DNA of 41,896 nt from positions 1-41,896 of the forward strand of contig JAUXNJ010000036.1 of assembly GCA_030682795.1 (NCBI GenBank), written 5' to 3'. How positions within the stretch are numbered: position 1 is the first letter of the stretch; every line of letters begins with the position of its first letter. Below the pieces are notes generated by a model. It was not told the origin of the DNA and did no database searches. It worked only from the letters and a program-made list of their open reading frames with translations. The position numbers and the translations under genes were made by a program. The stretch comes from Sphingobacteriaceae bacterium (GTDB lineage Bacteria > Bacteroidota > Bacteroidia > UBA7662). Below are positions 11,962 through 20,836 of this stretch, in pieces.

Positions 11962-12555
11962 ATGTTTACAGGAATCATTGAAGCGCTTGGCACAGTGGTG
12001 AACATCCGCCAAGAAGCACAAAACATCCATTATACCATTGCCTCATCTATATCGGGCGCTTTAAAAGTCGACCAAAGCGTATCGCATAACGGCGTTTGTT
12101 TAACGGTGGTAGACTTATCACCCAGCCAACACACGGTAACAGCCATTTTAGAGACGCTGCAGAAAACCAATTTAAAAGCCTGGGAAGTAGGAGCCAAAAT
12201 CAACCTGGAGCGCTGCATGCCTGCGGATGGGCGATTTGATGGACACATCGTACAGGGCCATGTAGATCAAACGGCCGAATGTATTGCGGTAGCCGATGAG
12301 GGGGGAAGCTGGCGGTATCGCTTTGCATTTGATCCTAGCAAGGGCAATATGGTAGTGGAAAAAGGCTCCATTTGCGTGAATGGTGTGTCGCTAACCGTGG
12401 TAGATGCCGCCGATGATGCCTTTTCGGTGGCCATCATTCCCTATACCTATGAGCACACCAGCTTCCATCAATTGCAGTTGGGTAGTATTGTGAATTTAGA
12501 ATTTGATATTGTAGGGAAATACATTCAACGGATGATGCAAAAGCAGTTGTCATGA
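11962..12555 (+). CDS. ribE: Riboflavin synthase alpha chain
   Basis: 197 residues with the invariant start MFTGIIEALGTV and two homologous lumazine-binding barrels. The repeated motif occurs as HNGVCLTVVDLS in the first half and VNGVSLTVVDAADD in the second. GHIVQGHVD lies at the domain linker. It dismutates two 6,7-dimethyl-8-ribityllumazine molecules into riboflavin. The gene is not with other rib genes here; it sits 9 bp behind the surface-protein gene and overlaps the next gene by 4 bp (ATGA). Confidence 0.96.
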   Translation: MFTGIIEALGTVVNIRQEAQNIHYTIASSISGALKVDQSVSHNGVCLTVVDLSPSQHTVTAILETLQKTNLKAWEVGAKINLERCMPADGRFDGHIVQGHVDQTAECIAVADEGGSWRYRFAFDPSKGNMVVEKGSICVNGVSLTVVDAADDAFSVAIIPYTYEHTSFHQLQLGSIVNLEFDIVGKYIQRMMQKQLS

Positions 12556-13232
12556 AGTCACAGCCAGCTGCACTAGATTTTGCCTCCTTGTATAGCTTTT
12601 TGGAGGAATTGAAGGAGCATAACTACAAAGCCTGGTTCGATACTCAGCGCGAACGATACCAGCAGTTGCGCCTAGATTTTATAGCTTTTGTGGCTGATTT
12701 GGTAGAGCGCGCCAGCTTGGTGGATCCAAATCTGGCTGGATTAGAAGCTAAAAACTGTATTTTTCGCATCAACCGGGATGTGCGTTTTTCAGCGAACAAA
12801 AACCCCTACAAGACCAATTTTTCGGCTTACCTCGCTCAAGGAGGTAAAAAATTTCCCGGTGCCGGCTATTATTTCCACTTTGAGCCAGGTGCCAGCTTCA
12901 TGGCAGCGGGCATTTGGATGCCCGAGGCACCGCTGCTGAAAAACATCCGACAGGAAATAGATTATGGCTTTACAGCCTTCAAAGAAATTGTAGAAAATCC
13001 TGCTTTAGGGGTTTTTGAATTGGAAAGCGACCGGCTTTCTCGCCCTCCTAAAGGCTATGAAGCCGATAATCCCGCCATTGAATTTTTAAAGCTGAAGAGT
13101 TTTGTGCTCAGCAGGTCATTTGATCCGCTCGATTTTAAATCAAACACCAAACTGGCAGCGCACTTCCAAGAAAACATCACCACCTTGGTGCCCTTTGTCG
13201 AATTTCTAAATCAAGCTTTAACGACAGATTGA
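12552..13232 (+). CDS. DUF2461 family protein (TIGR02453 type)
   Basis: 226 residues. The recognised family signature is present: FLEELKEHNYKAWFDTQRERY near the start, the conserved FRINRDVRFSANKNPYKTNF around 75-95, then AGYYFHFEPG and AAGIWMPE. Biochemical function is not established for the family; no signal peptide or membrane segment, so presumably cytoplasmic. The start overlaps the ribE stop (ATGA), and the last 22 bp overlap the convergent kinase gene end-to-end. Confidence 0.87.
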   Translation: MKSQPAALDFASLYSFLEELKEHNYKAWFDTQRERYQQLRLDFIAFVADLVERASLVDPNLAGLEAKNCIFRINRDVRFSANKNPYKTNFSAYLAQGGKKFPGAGYYFHFEPGASFMAAGIWMPEAPLLKNIRQEIDYGFTAFKEIVENPALGVFELESDRLSRPPKGYEADNPAIEFLKLKSFVLSRSFDPLDFKSNTKLAAHFQENITTLVPFVEFLNQALTTD

Positions 13233-15796
13233 AAGTGCTCAGGACTGTAGTTTCGCAGGGTAGCGAACAACTGCTCGTTCTCTAAAGGCTTTGCTAAAAT
13301 GGCATTCATGCCACACGCCAAGCCTTTTTTCGTGCTTTCATCAAATACATCTGCGGTGACCCCAATGATGGGGATGTTAGGATTACGCACAGTCGTATTC
13401 GCTGACCGAATGTAAGTTGTTGCCTCGAAACCATCCATTACTGGCATTCTAAAGTCCATCAAGACAATATCAAAGTCGCGTTCCTCCAATAATCGAATAG
13501 CTTCCTTTCCATTGGCAGCCATCACGGGTTGGATGTTCAAGGTTTTAAGCACCAAGCTCATCACTTTTTGATTCATCAAGTTATCCTCAACATAAAGAAC
13601 ACTTAAAGGTGGCACTTGCGCGGCACTTACGGCTTCAATGAGCGGTTCTGTTGTGGTTGGCAATGAAGCTAACTTAAACTCGAGCTCGAAGCTAAAGGTG
13701 CTTCCTACCTGCGGGGTCGACCAAACAAAAATTTCGCCACCGAGCATTTCCACGAGGTGTTTGCTGATGCTTAGTCCTAGGCCCGTTCCACCATAGATGC
13801 GGTGGATTTCAGCACTTCCTTGCGCAAAACGCTTGAAGATATGCGGTAGCATTTGCTCTGAAATACCAATGCCAGTATCCTGCACTTTAAACTGTAGCTT
13901 GCACCTATTCCCGTTTTTTTCGAGGAGACTAATGCCTACTTTAATCTCTCCCTTAGAGGTGAATTTTATTGCGTTGCTGCATAAGTTTAGGAGCACCTGG
14001 TATAAACGCGTGGGGTCACTAATCACAGCAGGAGGGAGCGCCGGGTCAATTACGAAGTTGAATTGTAGTCCTTTTTGAACGGCACGAGGCCCCATACTGC
14101 TTTTTAATTCTTTTAATAAACGCTGAAGGTCGGTTGGTATTTGCTCTAGTTTTACCTTGCCATTTTCTATGCTCGCCAAGTCTAAAATATCGTTGATGAT
14201 GACCAAAAGCACATCAGCAGAGTAACGTACCGATTGCAGTTTGTCGAGCATATCACTTGAGCGGGCTTCGCGTATTAATAAGTCGGTTAACCCAATGATC
14301 GAATTCATGGGGGTTCGAATTTCATGACTCATTTGAGACAGAAAATCGGACTTGGCCTTGAGTAGTTTTTCGGCTTGGGCTTTGGCTTCACTGAGGGCGG
14401 TGTTTTGAATGGCCACCTCCGTATTTTTGAGTGCCAGCATTTCGCTGGTTTGTTGCAGTCTTCGGTTTACCCGGTTTTTATGATAAAGTAAATAGCCGAT
14501 AATGACCAAGGCAATCAGGGCAAGCAACGCAAAAATAATGAGCAAGGTAGATTGTACTTGTTTGGCGGCCAAGGCTTGTTGGCTTAATAAGAGTTCTCTT
14601 TCTTTTTGCTCAACTGTGTTTCTGGCCTCCATCGAGAGCAATTTGCGATCTACTTCTTGGTCCCGTATTTCGTCAGCTATTTTGTTGAAAGCTTCTAATG
14701 CGGCCAAAGCTTTCTCTGGCTTATTTTGCAATTTATACAGGGCATGCAGTTTTTGATGGGCCATTTTTGCCGCTAGCAAATTGTCAATTTCATGGGCTAA
14801 GTCAAGAATTTTGTAGTACTGTCGCTCAGCTTCTGCGTAATTTTTACACTTTAAAGCCACATCTGCCAAAACCTGGTGGTAAAACTCCAGCTTTTCGGTC
14901 ATATTGTGCTGCAAAAGTAAGGCATGTGCTTGCTCCAAGACGGCATCGGCCTCTGTATGCCGCTGCAGCGCGGTTAAGAGCCGGGCTTTGTTGGTGTAGG
15001 CAATAATTAATTCTGAATAAACGCCGTATTTGCGCATGGTGTCGATCACCTGCTCGGCTACCTCTAAACCTTGTGCATAGTCGCCTTTACGGTAAAAAAG
15101 ACCACTGATATAATTTAAAGAGTGTGCCGATAAGCCTGTAAATCCAGCCTTCATCCGCAAATCAGCCGAACGCCTAAACAACTTTTCAGCTACATCATAC
15201 ATACCCATTTCTCGGTATACCAAGCCCATGTTATTAATACTCACGGCTTGACAAAGCGGCAAATTGCTTTCTTCTGATCCTTTGAGCGCCTTGTTGTAAT
15301 AAGCCAGCGCTGATTTGTAGTCTGCCTGATCGTAATAAATATTGCCAATATCAATCATGCCATAATAGAAATGATCATCCTTTGGCTGGTTCCTTTTTAT
15401 TTGATGACTTTTGATATAAGCCTCTAAAGCTAGGTCGAGGTAGCCTCTTGCCCTGAATATATGGCCTTTAAAGGTGTAAAATTTGGCCGTGCTTTGTGGT
15501 TCACCTACCTCACTTGAGAGTAAAATGCCTTTTTCAGCTATGTCCAACCCCTTGAGCGGATTGAAAGAGATAAGCTTCTCTGTTAATTCTGCTAGTGGAT
15601 CTAAAAGCGTTGTGTTGCGTACTCCAGCTTTTTCCAGGGAATCACAGAGGAATTCCAAATGGTTAATTTCTTGTACTTTGTATTGGTAAGGAGAGAGCAA
15701 CAATTTGTCGCTAAGTGTTGCCTGTGCACCTAGCAACAAAGGCATGAACCCCAAGAGTGCGGCAACAGCTATTGTGCGGAAAGCGTGGCGTATCAT
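13211..15796 (-). CDS. TPR-containing hybrid sensor histidine kinase/response regulator
   Basis: 861 residues. Signal peptide/first helix at 1-26 and tetratricopeptide repeats over ~95-370 (for example HFYYGMIDIGNIYYDQADY and the following AYYNKAL). A transmembrane helix spans ~417-440 (LLIIFALLALIALVIIGYLLY), then a coiled coil. HisKA carries phospho-acceptor His491 in MSHEIRTPMNSIIG. The HATPase_c has N-box (LLNLCSNAIKFT) and G-box (GTGLGLSISKHLVEMLGG). The C-terminal receiver has Asp781 (VLMDFRMPVMDG). The topology places the TPRs in the periplasm as sensor and the kinase inside. No cognate output regulator is adjacent, so phosphate presumably passes to a distant partner. Confidence 0.93.
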   Translation of the reverse strand: MIRHAFRTIAVAALLGFMPLLLGAQATLSDKLLLSPYQYKVQEINHLEFLCDSLEKAGVRNTTLLDPLAELTEKLISFNPLKGLDIAEKGILLSSEVGEPQSTAKFYTFKGHIFRARGYLDLALEAYIKSHQIKRNQPKDDHFYYGMIDIGNIYYDQADYKSALAYYNKALKGSEESNLPLCQAVSINNMGLVYREMGMYDVAEKLFRRSADLRMKAGFTGLSAHSLNYISGLFYRKGDYAQGLEVAEQVIDTMRKYGVYSELIIAYTNKARLLTALQRHTEADAVLEQAHALLLQHNMTEKLEFYHQVLADVALKCKNYAEAERQYYKILDLAHEIDNLLAAKMAHQKLHALYKLQNKPEKALAALEAFNKIADEIRDQEVDRKLLSMEARNTVEQKERELLLSQQALAAKQVQSTLLIIFALLALIALVIIGYLLYHKNRVNRRLQQTSEMLALKNTEVAIQNTALSEAKAQAEKLLKAKSDFLSQMSHEIRTPMNSIIGLTDLLIREARSSDMLDKLQSVRYSADVLLVIINDILDLASIENGKVKLEQIPTDLQRLLKELKSSMGPRAVQKGLQFNFVIDPALPPAVISDPTRLYQVLLNLCSNAIKFTSKGEIKVGISLLEKNGNRCKLQFKVQDTGIGISEQMLPHIFKRFAQGSAEIHRIYGGTGLGLSISKHLVEMLGGEIFVWSTPQVGSTFSFELEFKLASLPTTTEPLIEAVSAAQVPPLSVLYVEDNLMNQKVMSLVLKTLNIQPVMAANGKEAIRLLEERDFDIVLMDFRMPVMDGFEATTYIRSANTTVRNPNIPIIGVTADVFDESTKKGLACGMNAILAKPLENEQLFATLRNYSPEHFQSVVKA

Positions 15797-15846
15797 GTGC
15801 TGTGTAAATATACGGAGCTTTGCGACTTTCTAACCGAAGGGCATAA

Positions 15847-15870
15847 AAAAACCGGGACGAGCCCGGTTTT
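15847..15870 (-). terminator. Terminator downstream of the YceI gene
   Basis: AAAACCGGG (15848-15856) and CCCGGTTTT (15862-15870) form a 9-bp stem with a 5-nt loop. Read on the minus strand it ends in a T-run, directly after the YceI stop and before the kinase gene. Confidence 0.88.
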
Positions 15871-15889
15871 AATTTAGATGTTTTGGGGT

Positions 15890-16537
15890 TTATGACTTGT
15901 TCGCAGCAAGATTTAACTCGATGCCGATTTCGTCGTAAATTACTTTGTCACCAATTTCTGGGAAAATTTTGCCTGAACGGTATTTGATGTCCCATAAAGT
16001 ACGGTCAATGTCAAATTTTGCGCTGGCGTTGATGCCGTTGGCGTTGTTTTCTACTTTGGCAGGAAAGCTAATGCCCTTGGTGATGCCCTTGATGGTGAGA
16101 TTACCAGTGATGGTGTGGGTATTGCCGGAAGCATCAGCTGTTGCCAAGGCTTCTACGCCCGTTATTTCAAACTTGGCAGCATTGTACTGAGCCACATTGA
16201 AAAAATCTTCTGAGAACAAGTGGTCGGTCAAATCTTTGTTTTTCGCTGCGTCTGTCAGGTCTTCTACCGTAATGGTATTCATGTCAATGGTGAATGAACC
16301 GCCGCTTAATTGGTCGCCGTCAACGAACAATTGGCCTTCAGCAATTTGAATCTTACCATAATGTTCGCCGGTTAATTTTTTACCAGTCCACTTCACGCTG
16401 CTTTCAGCAATGGTTAATACATTGGCATCGCCAGCTTCAACAGCACTTCCTACTTCCGTAGTTTCAGCTGTATTGGCCGAGTTTCCACAAGCTGTAGCAA
16501 TAGCAGCTACGGCAAACAACATCCATAATTTTTTCAT
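15890..16537 (-). CDS. YceI-family lipoprotein
   Basis: 215 residues when started at MKKLWMLFAV (ATG 16537). An upstream in-frame extension exists but would bury the signal peptide. The lipobox IATAC places the lipidated Cys at 17, followed by an acidic/Ser-Thr linker. The YceI fold signatures follow: SSVKWTGKKLTGEHYGKI, FTIDMNTITVEDL, HLFSEDFFNVAQYNAAKFEI, GNLTIKGITKGISFPA and FDIDRTLWDIKYRSG. YceI proteins are lipid-binding lipocalin-like barrels, often polyprenoid-associated, in the periplasm/envelope. Last gene of the lipoprotein-AbgT-YceI run, 58 bp after abgT. Confidence 0.93.
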   Translation of the reverse strand: MKKLWMLFAVAAIATACGNSANTAETTEVGSAVEAGDANVLTIAESSVKWTGKKLTGEHYGKIQIAEGQLFVDGDQLSGGSFTIDMNTITVEDLTDAAKNKDLTDHLFSEDFFNVAQYNAAKFEITGVEALATADASGNTHTITGNLTIKGITKGISFPAKVENNANGINASAKFDIDRTLWDIKYRSGKIFPEIGDKVIYDEIGIELNLAANKS

Positions 16538-16595
16538 AGTGATAGATTTTAACATAGAAGTATAACCCACCACTGACCTAAAATGTTCAAAGTTT

Positions 16596-18119
16596 TTAAG
16601 GTTTGTAGAAAAGGGGAGCACCAGGACCAATCGGCAAATCGAAAGTTATCCATACGGCGAACAGCAACAACCAACCAATTAAAAACACGACCGAATAGGG
16701 TAGCATGGTGCTGATGACCGTTCCGATGCCTGCTTTTTTGTCGTAGCGCTGAATGAAGGCCACAATCAACGCAAAATACGACATCATGGGCGAGATGATG
16801 TTGGTAACGCTGTCGCCAATGCGGTAAGCACTTTGCGTAAATTCAGGCGAATAGCCCAGCAGCATAAACATGGGAATAAATACAGGGGCCATGATGGCCC
16901 ATTTGGCCGAAGCACTGCCCATGACCAAATTGATGATGGCAGCAATAAAGATGAAGCCAGTCATGAGGGCCATGTCGTTGAGACCACTCGATTTCAACAC
17001 TTCGGCTCCTTGGATGGCGAAAATGAGGCCGAGGTTGGTCCAGTTAAAATACGCCACAAACTGCGCGGCAAAAAACACCAACACGATGTAGGAACCCAGG
17101 GTTTCCATCGATTTGGCCATGCCTTTCATTACATCGCTATCGTTTTTGAAGGTCTTGGCGCCCACCCCATAGGCAATCCCGCAAAAAGCTGCAGCCAAAA
17201 AGATGAAAGCCACGATGCCCGACATAAACGGAGATTTGAGGATGCCGCCATCCACCGGATTACGCAAATAGCCATCTGCCGGCAGCAATCCACCCAAAAT
17301 AAAGGCCATGAAGAGCAAGAGCGCAATGCCGCTGTACAGCAAGCCGCGTTTTTCTTCTTTGTTGAGGAAGCGGATTTCTTCCGCTTTTTCATCTCCGGTA
17401 TATTCGCCAAGCCTGGGGACCACGATTTTTTCGGTTACCCAAGTGCCCAAACCGGCAATCAAAAAGGTGCTCACAAACATGAAGTAGTAGTTGCAAGCAG
17501 GATTTACGGTATAGCTCGGATCGATGATGCGTGCCGCCTCCTCCGATAATCCCGCCAAAAGTGGGTCGATGGTGCCTAACAGTAAGTTGGCACTGTAGCC
17601 ACCCGATACCCCGGCAAAAGCCGCTGCCAAGCCAGCCAATGGATGCCTGCCCGCTGCCAAAAAGATCACTGCTGCCAAAGGCACAAGCAATACGTAGCCT
17701 ACTTCACTGGCGGTATTGGAGATTACGCCGGCAAACACAATCACAAAAGTGAGGAGCTTTTTAGGGGAGGAAAGCACCACCAAACGCAGTACCGTGCCGA
17801 TTAAGCCGCTTCCTTCAGCTATTCCTATACCCAGCAAGGCCACCAAAACGGTTCCTAAGGGTGCAAAAGCGGTGAAATTCACTACCATCTTCTCCAAAAT
17901 CATGTGCAAGCCTTTGGCCGAGAGCAGGTTGAAGGGGGTTACTACCTCGCCTGTTCCCGGATGGATCACACTGATGTCGAATTGGGCCACTACCCACGAC
18001 AAAATAACAACCAACAAAGCAAAACCCGCAAACAAGGTGGCGGGATGCGGCAGGGCATTGCCTACCTTTTCGATGATGCCAAGAAAACGATCTACGGCAC
18101 TGGTTTTTTTCATATTCAT
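16596..18119 (-). CDS. AbgT family transporter
   Basis: 507 residues, polytopic (about 11-13 hydrophobic helices), the normal length for AbgT. It starts with the family-like [26 protein letters not shown]. Other family segments are [26 protein letters not shown], the re-entrant-type [17 protein letters not shown], and [20 protein letters not shown] near the C-terminus. Members import p-aminobenzoyl-glutamate (E. coli AbgT) or export sulfonamides (MtrF, YdaH) using a proton or sodium gradient. Substrate cannot be assigned, and no aminobenzoyl-glutamate hydrolase is adjacent. The start overlaps the upstream lipoprotein stop (ATGA), showing a tight operon. Confidence 0.92.
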   Translation of the reverse strand: MNMKKTSAVDRFLGIIEKVGNALPHPATLFAGFALLVVILSWVVAQFDISVIHPGTGEVVTPFNLLSAKGLHMILEKMVVNFTAFAPLGTVLVALLGIGIAEGSGLIGTVLRLVVLSSPKKLLTFVIVFAGVISNTASEVGYVLLVPLAAVIFLAAGRHPLAGLAAAFAGVSGGYSANLLLGTIDPLLAGLSEEAARIIDPSYTVNPACNYYFMFVSTFLIAGLGTWVTEKIVVPRLGEYTGDEKAEEIRFLNKEEKRGLLYSGIALLLFMAFILGGLLPADGYLRNPVDGGILKSPFMSGIVAFIFLAAAFCGIAYGVGAKTFKNDSDVMKGMAKSMETLGSYIVLVFFAAQFVAYFNWTNLGLIFAIQGAEVLKSSGLNDMALMTGFIFIAAIINLVMGSASAKWAIMAPVFIPMFMLLGYSPEFTQSAYRIGDSVTNIISPMMSYFALIVAFIQRYDKKAGIGTVISTMLPYSVVFLIGWLLLFAVWITFDLPIGPGAPLFYKP

Positions 18120-18694
18120 TTTAAAAGGATGAGGGCTTGAATGGTGGGCGATAGGGTAGTGTCGAGGCTCGACTTACGAAAGCTGCCTGCTTCGGTTAGG
18201 AGGGTGTTGGCTTTTTGGGTGGCAGGACCGCCAGCTTTGGGGTTGTGCTTCGGACTCAGCAGCACCAGCAGGCCTTCGCTTTCGAGGTTGCGACCAAAGA
18301 GCTCAAGCAAATCTACCTGCTCCTGTGCACTTAAGGCTTCCTTACTGCGGTCTACCAAAATACGCGAATAGCTCTTTTGCGTGCGTAAACCGCCTTTACT
18401 CAAGATTACCTGCTGTGGTGAAAGGGCACTGAGTTCGCTGTTGTTTAGAAATTCCAGCCATTGCGCTTCGGTACCCGCTAAGTCTATGGGTTCCGCCAGG
18501 CCACGCAGCGCATCTAAAAAGTACAAACTATCACCTGGCACATACAAAAAACTGCGCGCGGAGGAGAGTTCTAAATGGCCAAGAACTTGGTCGAGGGGCA
18601 TTGGAAAATAGGCTTGATTAGGTGCGCTCACTTTTTTGGGGGCACTGCAGCCCATCCACAAAGCAAACAAAAGCAAGAGGTATTTCTTCGACAT
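18116..18694 (-). CDS. Small lipoprotein of unknown function
   Basis: 192 residues from [20 protein letters not shown] (ATG 18694). The frame extends six codons further up, but the lipobox (LWMGC, Cys16) and a promoter ending 5 bp before this ATG favour 18694. The mature part has alternating Leu-rich helices and a segment [20 protein letters not shown] followed by [12 protein letters not shown] that looks like a conserved fold, possibly OmpA-like or DUF4252-like, but I do not recognise the family. It overlaps the AbgT start by 4 bp, so it may work with that transporter. Expected in the periplasm or outer-membrane inner leaflet. Confidence 0.72.
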   Translation of the reverse strand: MSKKYLLLLFALWMGCSAPKKVSAPNQAYFPMPLDQVLGHLELSSARSFLYVPGDSLYFLDALRGLAEPIDLAGTEAQWLEFLNNSELSALSPQQVILSKGGLRTQKSYSRILVDRSKEALSAQEQVDLLELFGRNLESEGLLVLLSPKHNPKAGGPATQKANTLLTEAGSFRKSSLDTTLSPTIQALILLK

Positions 18695-18699
18695 GGCCG

Positions 18700-18730
18700 C
18701 TAAGATAATCACCCGCGCACAGCTTGCAAA
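18700..18730 (-). promoter_or_regulatory. Promoter of lipoprotein-AbgT-YceI operon
   Basis: On the minus strand TTTG (18730-18727), exactly 19 bp, then TATCTTAG (18707-18700), one mismatch from TAnnTTTG. The ATG begins at 18694, so the transcript would be leaderless or nearly so. Confidence 0.6.
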
Positions 18731-18751
18731 CCATTATCGCCTTTGGATGGT

Positions 18752-18759
18752 TATTTTTG
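18752..18759 (+). promoter_or_regulatory. -7 element of the HDAC-family gene
   Basis: TATTTTTG, 10 bp before the ATG at 18770. No convincing TTTG at 19 bp upstream. It supports the ATG over a TTG codon at 18743, which would lie upstream of the transcript start. Confidence 0.45.
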
Positions 18760-18769
18760 CCACGTGTTA

Positions 18770-19669
18770 ATGATTGCTTACCATCCGCTTTACGCCCATC
18801 CGCTGCCCGAAGGCCATCGTTTCCCGATGCTTAAATACGAACTCATTCCCGAGCAATTGCTGTACGAAGGTACCATTGCTGCTGAACAGCTTTTTGCCCC
18901 AGCCCCTTGCTCCGAGGAGGATATTTTGCGGGTGCATACTGCCGATTATTGGCAAAGAATGCAGGCGTTACAACTCACGACCAAGGAGATCCGAAAAATT
19001 GGCTTTCCATTGAGTGCGGCTTTGGTGCAGCGCGAAATCACCATTGCCCAAGGCACCATTGACGGGGCCTATTTTGCCAGACAATACGGGGTGGCCATGA
19101 ATGTAGCCGGGGGCACGCACCATGCCTATGCCGATAGTGGGGAAGGCTTTTGTTTGCTCAACGACCAGGCCATAGCTGCTGCGCATCTGCTGGCGCATGG
19201 CTTGGCGCAGCGGGTGCTGGTGGTAGATTTAGACGTGCACCAAGGCAACGGTACGGCCAAAATTTTTGAAAACGAGCCAAGGGTGTTTACGTTTAGCATG
19301 CACGGCAAAGACAATTACCCGCACCATAAAGAACAATCGGACCTCGATCTGCCGCTGCCCAACGGCATAGGGGATGCCGACTACTTGGCGCTGTTAGACC
19401 AGCACTTAAGCCGCATTCTGGCCGAGTTTAAGCCCGATTTTATGTTTTACCAAGCAGGGGTGGATGTGCTGGCTACCGACAAACTCGGCAAATTGGGTTT
19501 AACGCTCGATGGTTGTGCCGCCCGCGATGCCTACGTTCTCCGTCAAGCTAAGCAGCTCCAAATTCCCGTAGTGGTATGCATGGGCGGCGGCTACTCTGCC
19601 GACATCCGCCACATCCTCGAAGCGCATTGTAATACATATCGCCTCGCGCAGCAGCTCTTCTTCGAATAA
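18770..19669 (+). CDS. Histone-deacetylase-family (HDAC/AcuC/AphA-like) deacetylase
   Basis: 299 residues from ATG 18770 (MIAYHPLYAHPLPEGHRFPM, the usual family start). The zinc/active-site set is present: GGTHHA with His117-His118, DLDVHQGNGT with Asp153/Asp155/His157, and YQAGVDVLATDKLG with the second aspartate. GGGYS is near the C-terminus. The family is zinc-dependent and removes acetyl groups from acetyl-lysine or acetylpolyamines; the bacterial substrate here is unknown. Cytoplasmic. Transcribed alone, divergent from the lipoprotein operon. Confidence 0.93.
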   Translation: MIAYHPLYAHPLPEGHRFPMLKYELIPEQLLYEGTIAAEQLFAPAPCSEEDILRVHTADYWQRMQALQLTTKEIRKIGFPLSAALVQREITIAQGTIDGAYFARQYGVAMNVAGGTHHAYADSGEGFCLLNDQAIAAAHLLAHGLAQRVLVVDLDVHQGNGTAKIFENEPRVFTFSMHGKDNYPHHKEQSDLDLPLPNGIGDADYLALLDQHLSRILAEFKPDFMFYQAGVDVLATDKLGKLGLTLDGCAARDAYVLRQAKQLQIPVVVCMGGGYSADIRHILEAHCNTYRLAQQLFFE

Positions 19670-20131
19670 ATAGACCGCTCGCGTTGTTCGCTGAGAGAAA
19701 GTGCAGACGCTGACGATTTATGATTTCTGATTTAAGACGTCGGATTTCATGATGATGCCTAAAATTGGTTGTCAAAAAGTAAAGTGTAGGGTAAAAATGT
19801 CCTTTTAGCCCTAGACTGCCCAACGCAAGGGCCCGATCCAACTTTCAGCGAGTCACGCGATCGTTCTTTGGAACGCTGAACCACCATGTTGCCTAAACCT
19901 ACCACCACCCAACAACTTTCAGCAGCCAGCTCTGTCTGAAAAGCAAACGAAGTGCAGCGGTCTGATGTCTGAAAAGGGAGTGCAGCGACCGGTCTGTCAG
20001 GGAACAAAGTGACCGGTCTGTCAGCGCCAGCGGTCTGTGAGGGAGCGAAGCGACCGCTCTAAATAAACTCCGTGTCCTCCGTGCCCACCGTGTTTCTAAA
20101 AAAAAGACACACACCTTTTCCCGCTCAGCCC
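19670..20131. repeat. Repeat-rich intergenic spacer with palindromic GGTC...GACC units
   Basis: No coding gene seen. Around 19940-20058 a motif of the type CGGTCTGTCAGGGAGCGAAG CGACC recurs about four times in degenerate form. One unit is a clean dyad, AGCGGTC (20029-20035) / GACCGCT (20052-20058). Another hairpin, CGTTC-TTTG-GAACG, is at 19862-19875, nested inside CAGCG/CGCTG. At about 20067-20093 CCGTG recurs three times (ctCCGTGtcctCCGTGcccacCGTG). This looks like decayed dispersed intergenic repeats. Confidence 0.6.
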
Positions 20132-20139
20132 TATTTTTG
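20132..20139 (+). promoter_or_regulatory. -7 element of the DUF4412-like gene
   Basis: TATTTTTG, 13 bp before the ATG at 20153. The upstream TTTG element is not well matched. Confidence 0.4.
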
Positions 20140-20152
20140 AAAAAACAAAACA

Positions 20153-20836
20153 ATGAAACATATTCTCACCCTACTGCTGCTCACGATAAGCCTCACTCTC
20201 TCCGCCCAAAAAACCTTCGAAGGTACCCTTCACTTCCAACTCAATTTCCTCAACGCTTCCCCCGAAATGGAAATGGCCAAGGCCATGCTACCCACCGGCT
20301 TCGTCCTCAAACTCAAAGGCGAAAACTCCCGCCTCAGTACCGAGGGTGGTATGATGGCTGCCATGTTTGGTGATGTGGTGACTCATGCGGCTAGTAAAAA
20401 GACTTTCTTCCTAAACGACGCCGCCAAAACCGTTACCCTCATCAGCGAGCAGGAACAACTGCCTTCGCCCGCAGCCAGTGATTACGACATTACCGAAGGC
20501 AACGACCCTCGCAGCATCCTGGGCTACCCATGCAAGCATTATGTGGTTACCTCTAAAGTCGATGCCAGCATCCGTATGGAGTTTTGGATGGCGACAGCAC
20601 TGCGCGTGAAGTTGGCCAAGACTTCGAGCACTGGCTTGTTGGCTCAGAGTGGTATGTATGGACTCGAGGGCTTGGCGCTGCGCTCGGTGGTTGACCAGCT
20701 GGGTATGAAAATGGTGGTAGAAGCCACGGCCATCACCCCTGAAATTTTACCTGCGGCTTTGTTCGAGATGCCCAAAGCCTACAAGGTCATCGACCGTATG
20801 CCCGCCATGTTCGATTTTGGAGGTGGTAATGATTGA
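20153..20836 (+). CDS. Secreted protein, DUF4412-like
   Basis: 227 residues. Signal peptide at 1-18 (HILTLLLLTISLTLSAQ-K). The mature part FEGTLHFQLNF ... KLKGENSRLSTEGG ... KKTFFLNDAAKTVTLI ... ILGYPCKHYVVTS matches the general plan of DUF4412/LolA-like beta proteins that Bacteroidota export to the periplasm. One Cys in the GYPCKHY motif is typical of the group. Function unknown. The stop lies 8 bp inside the next gene, so the two are co-transcribed. Confidence 0.75.
   Translation: MKHILTLLLLTISLTLSAQKTFEGTLHFQLNFLNASPEMEMAKAMLPTGFVLKLKGENSRLSTEGGMMAAMFGDVVTHAASKKTFFLNDAAKTVTLISEQEQLPSPAASDYDITEGNDPRSILGYPCKHYVVTSKVDASIRMEFWMATALRVKLAKTSSTGLLAQSGMYGLEGLALRSVVDQLGMKMVVEATAITPEILPAALFEMPKAYKVIDRMPAMFDFGGGND

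Noticed and set aside
15890-16630. Longer 246-residue form of the YceI protein
   Set aside because: The extension overlaps the end of the AbgT gene and hides an obvious lipoprotein signal starting at 16537.
16833-17549. 238-residue plus-strand open frame inside the AbgT gene
   Set aside because: Antisense to a clear membrane transporter; His/Gln-rich artefact of the opposite strand.
19940-20058. CRISPR-like repeat cluster
   Set aside because: Units are degenerate, palindromic and unequal in spacing, with no cas genes.
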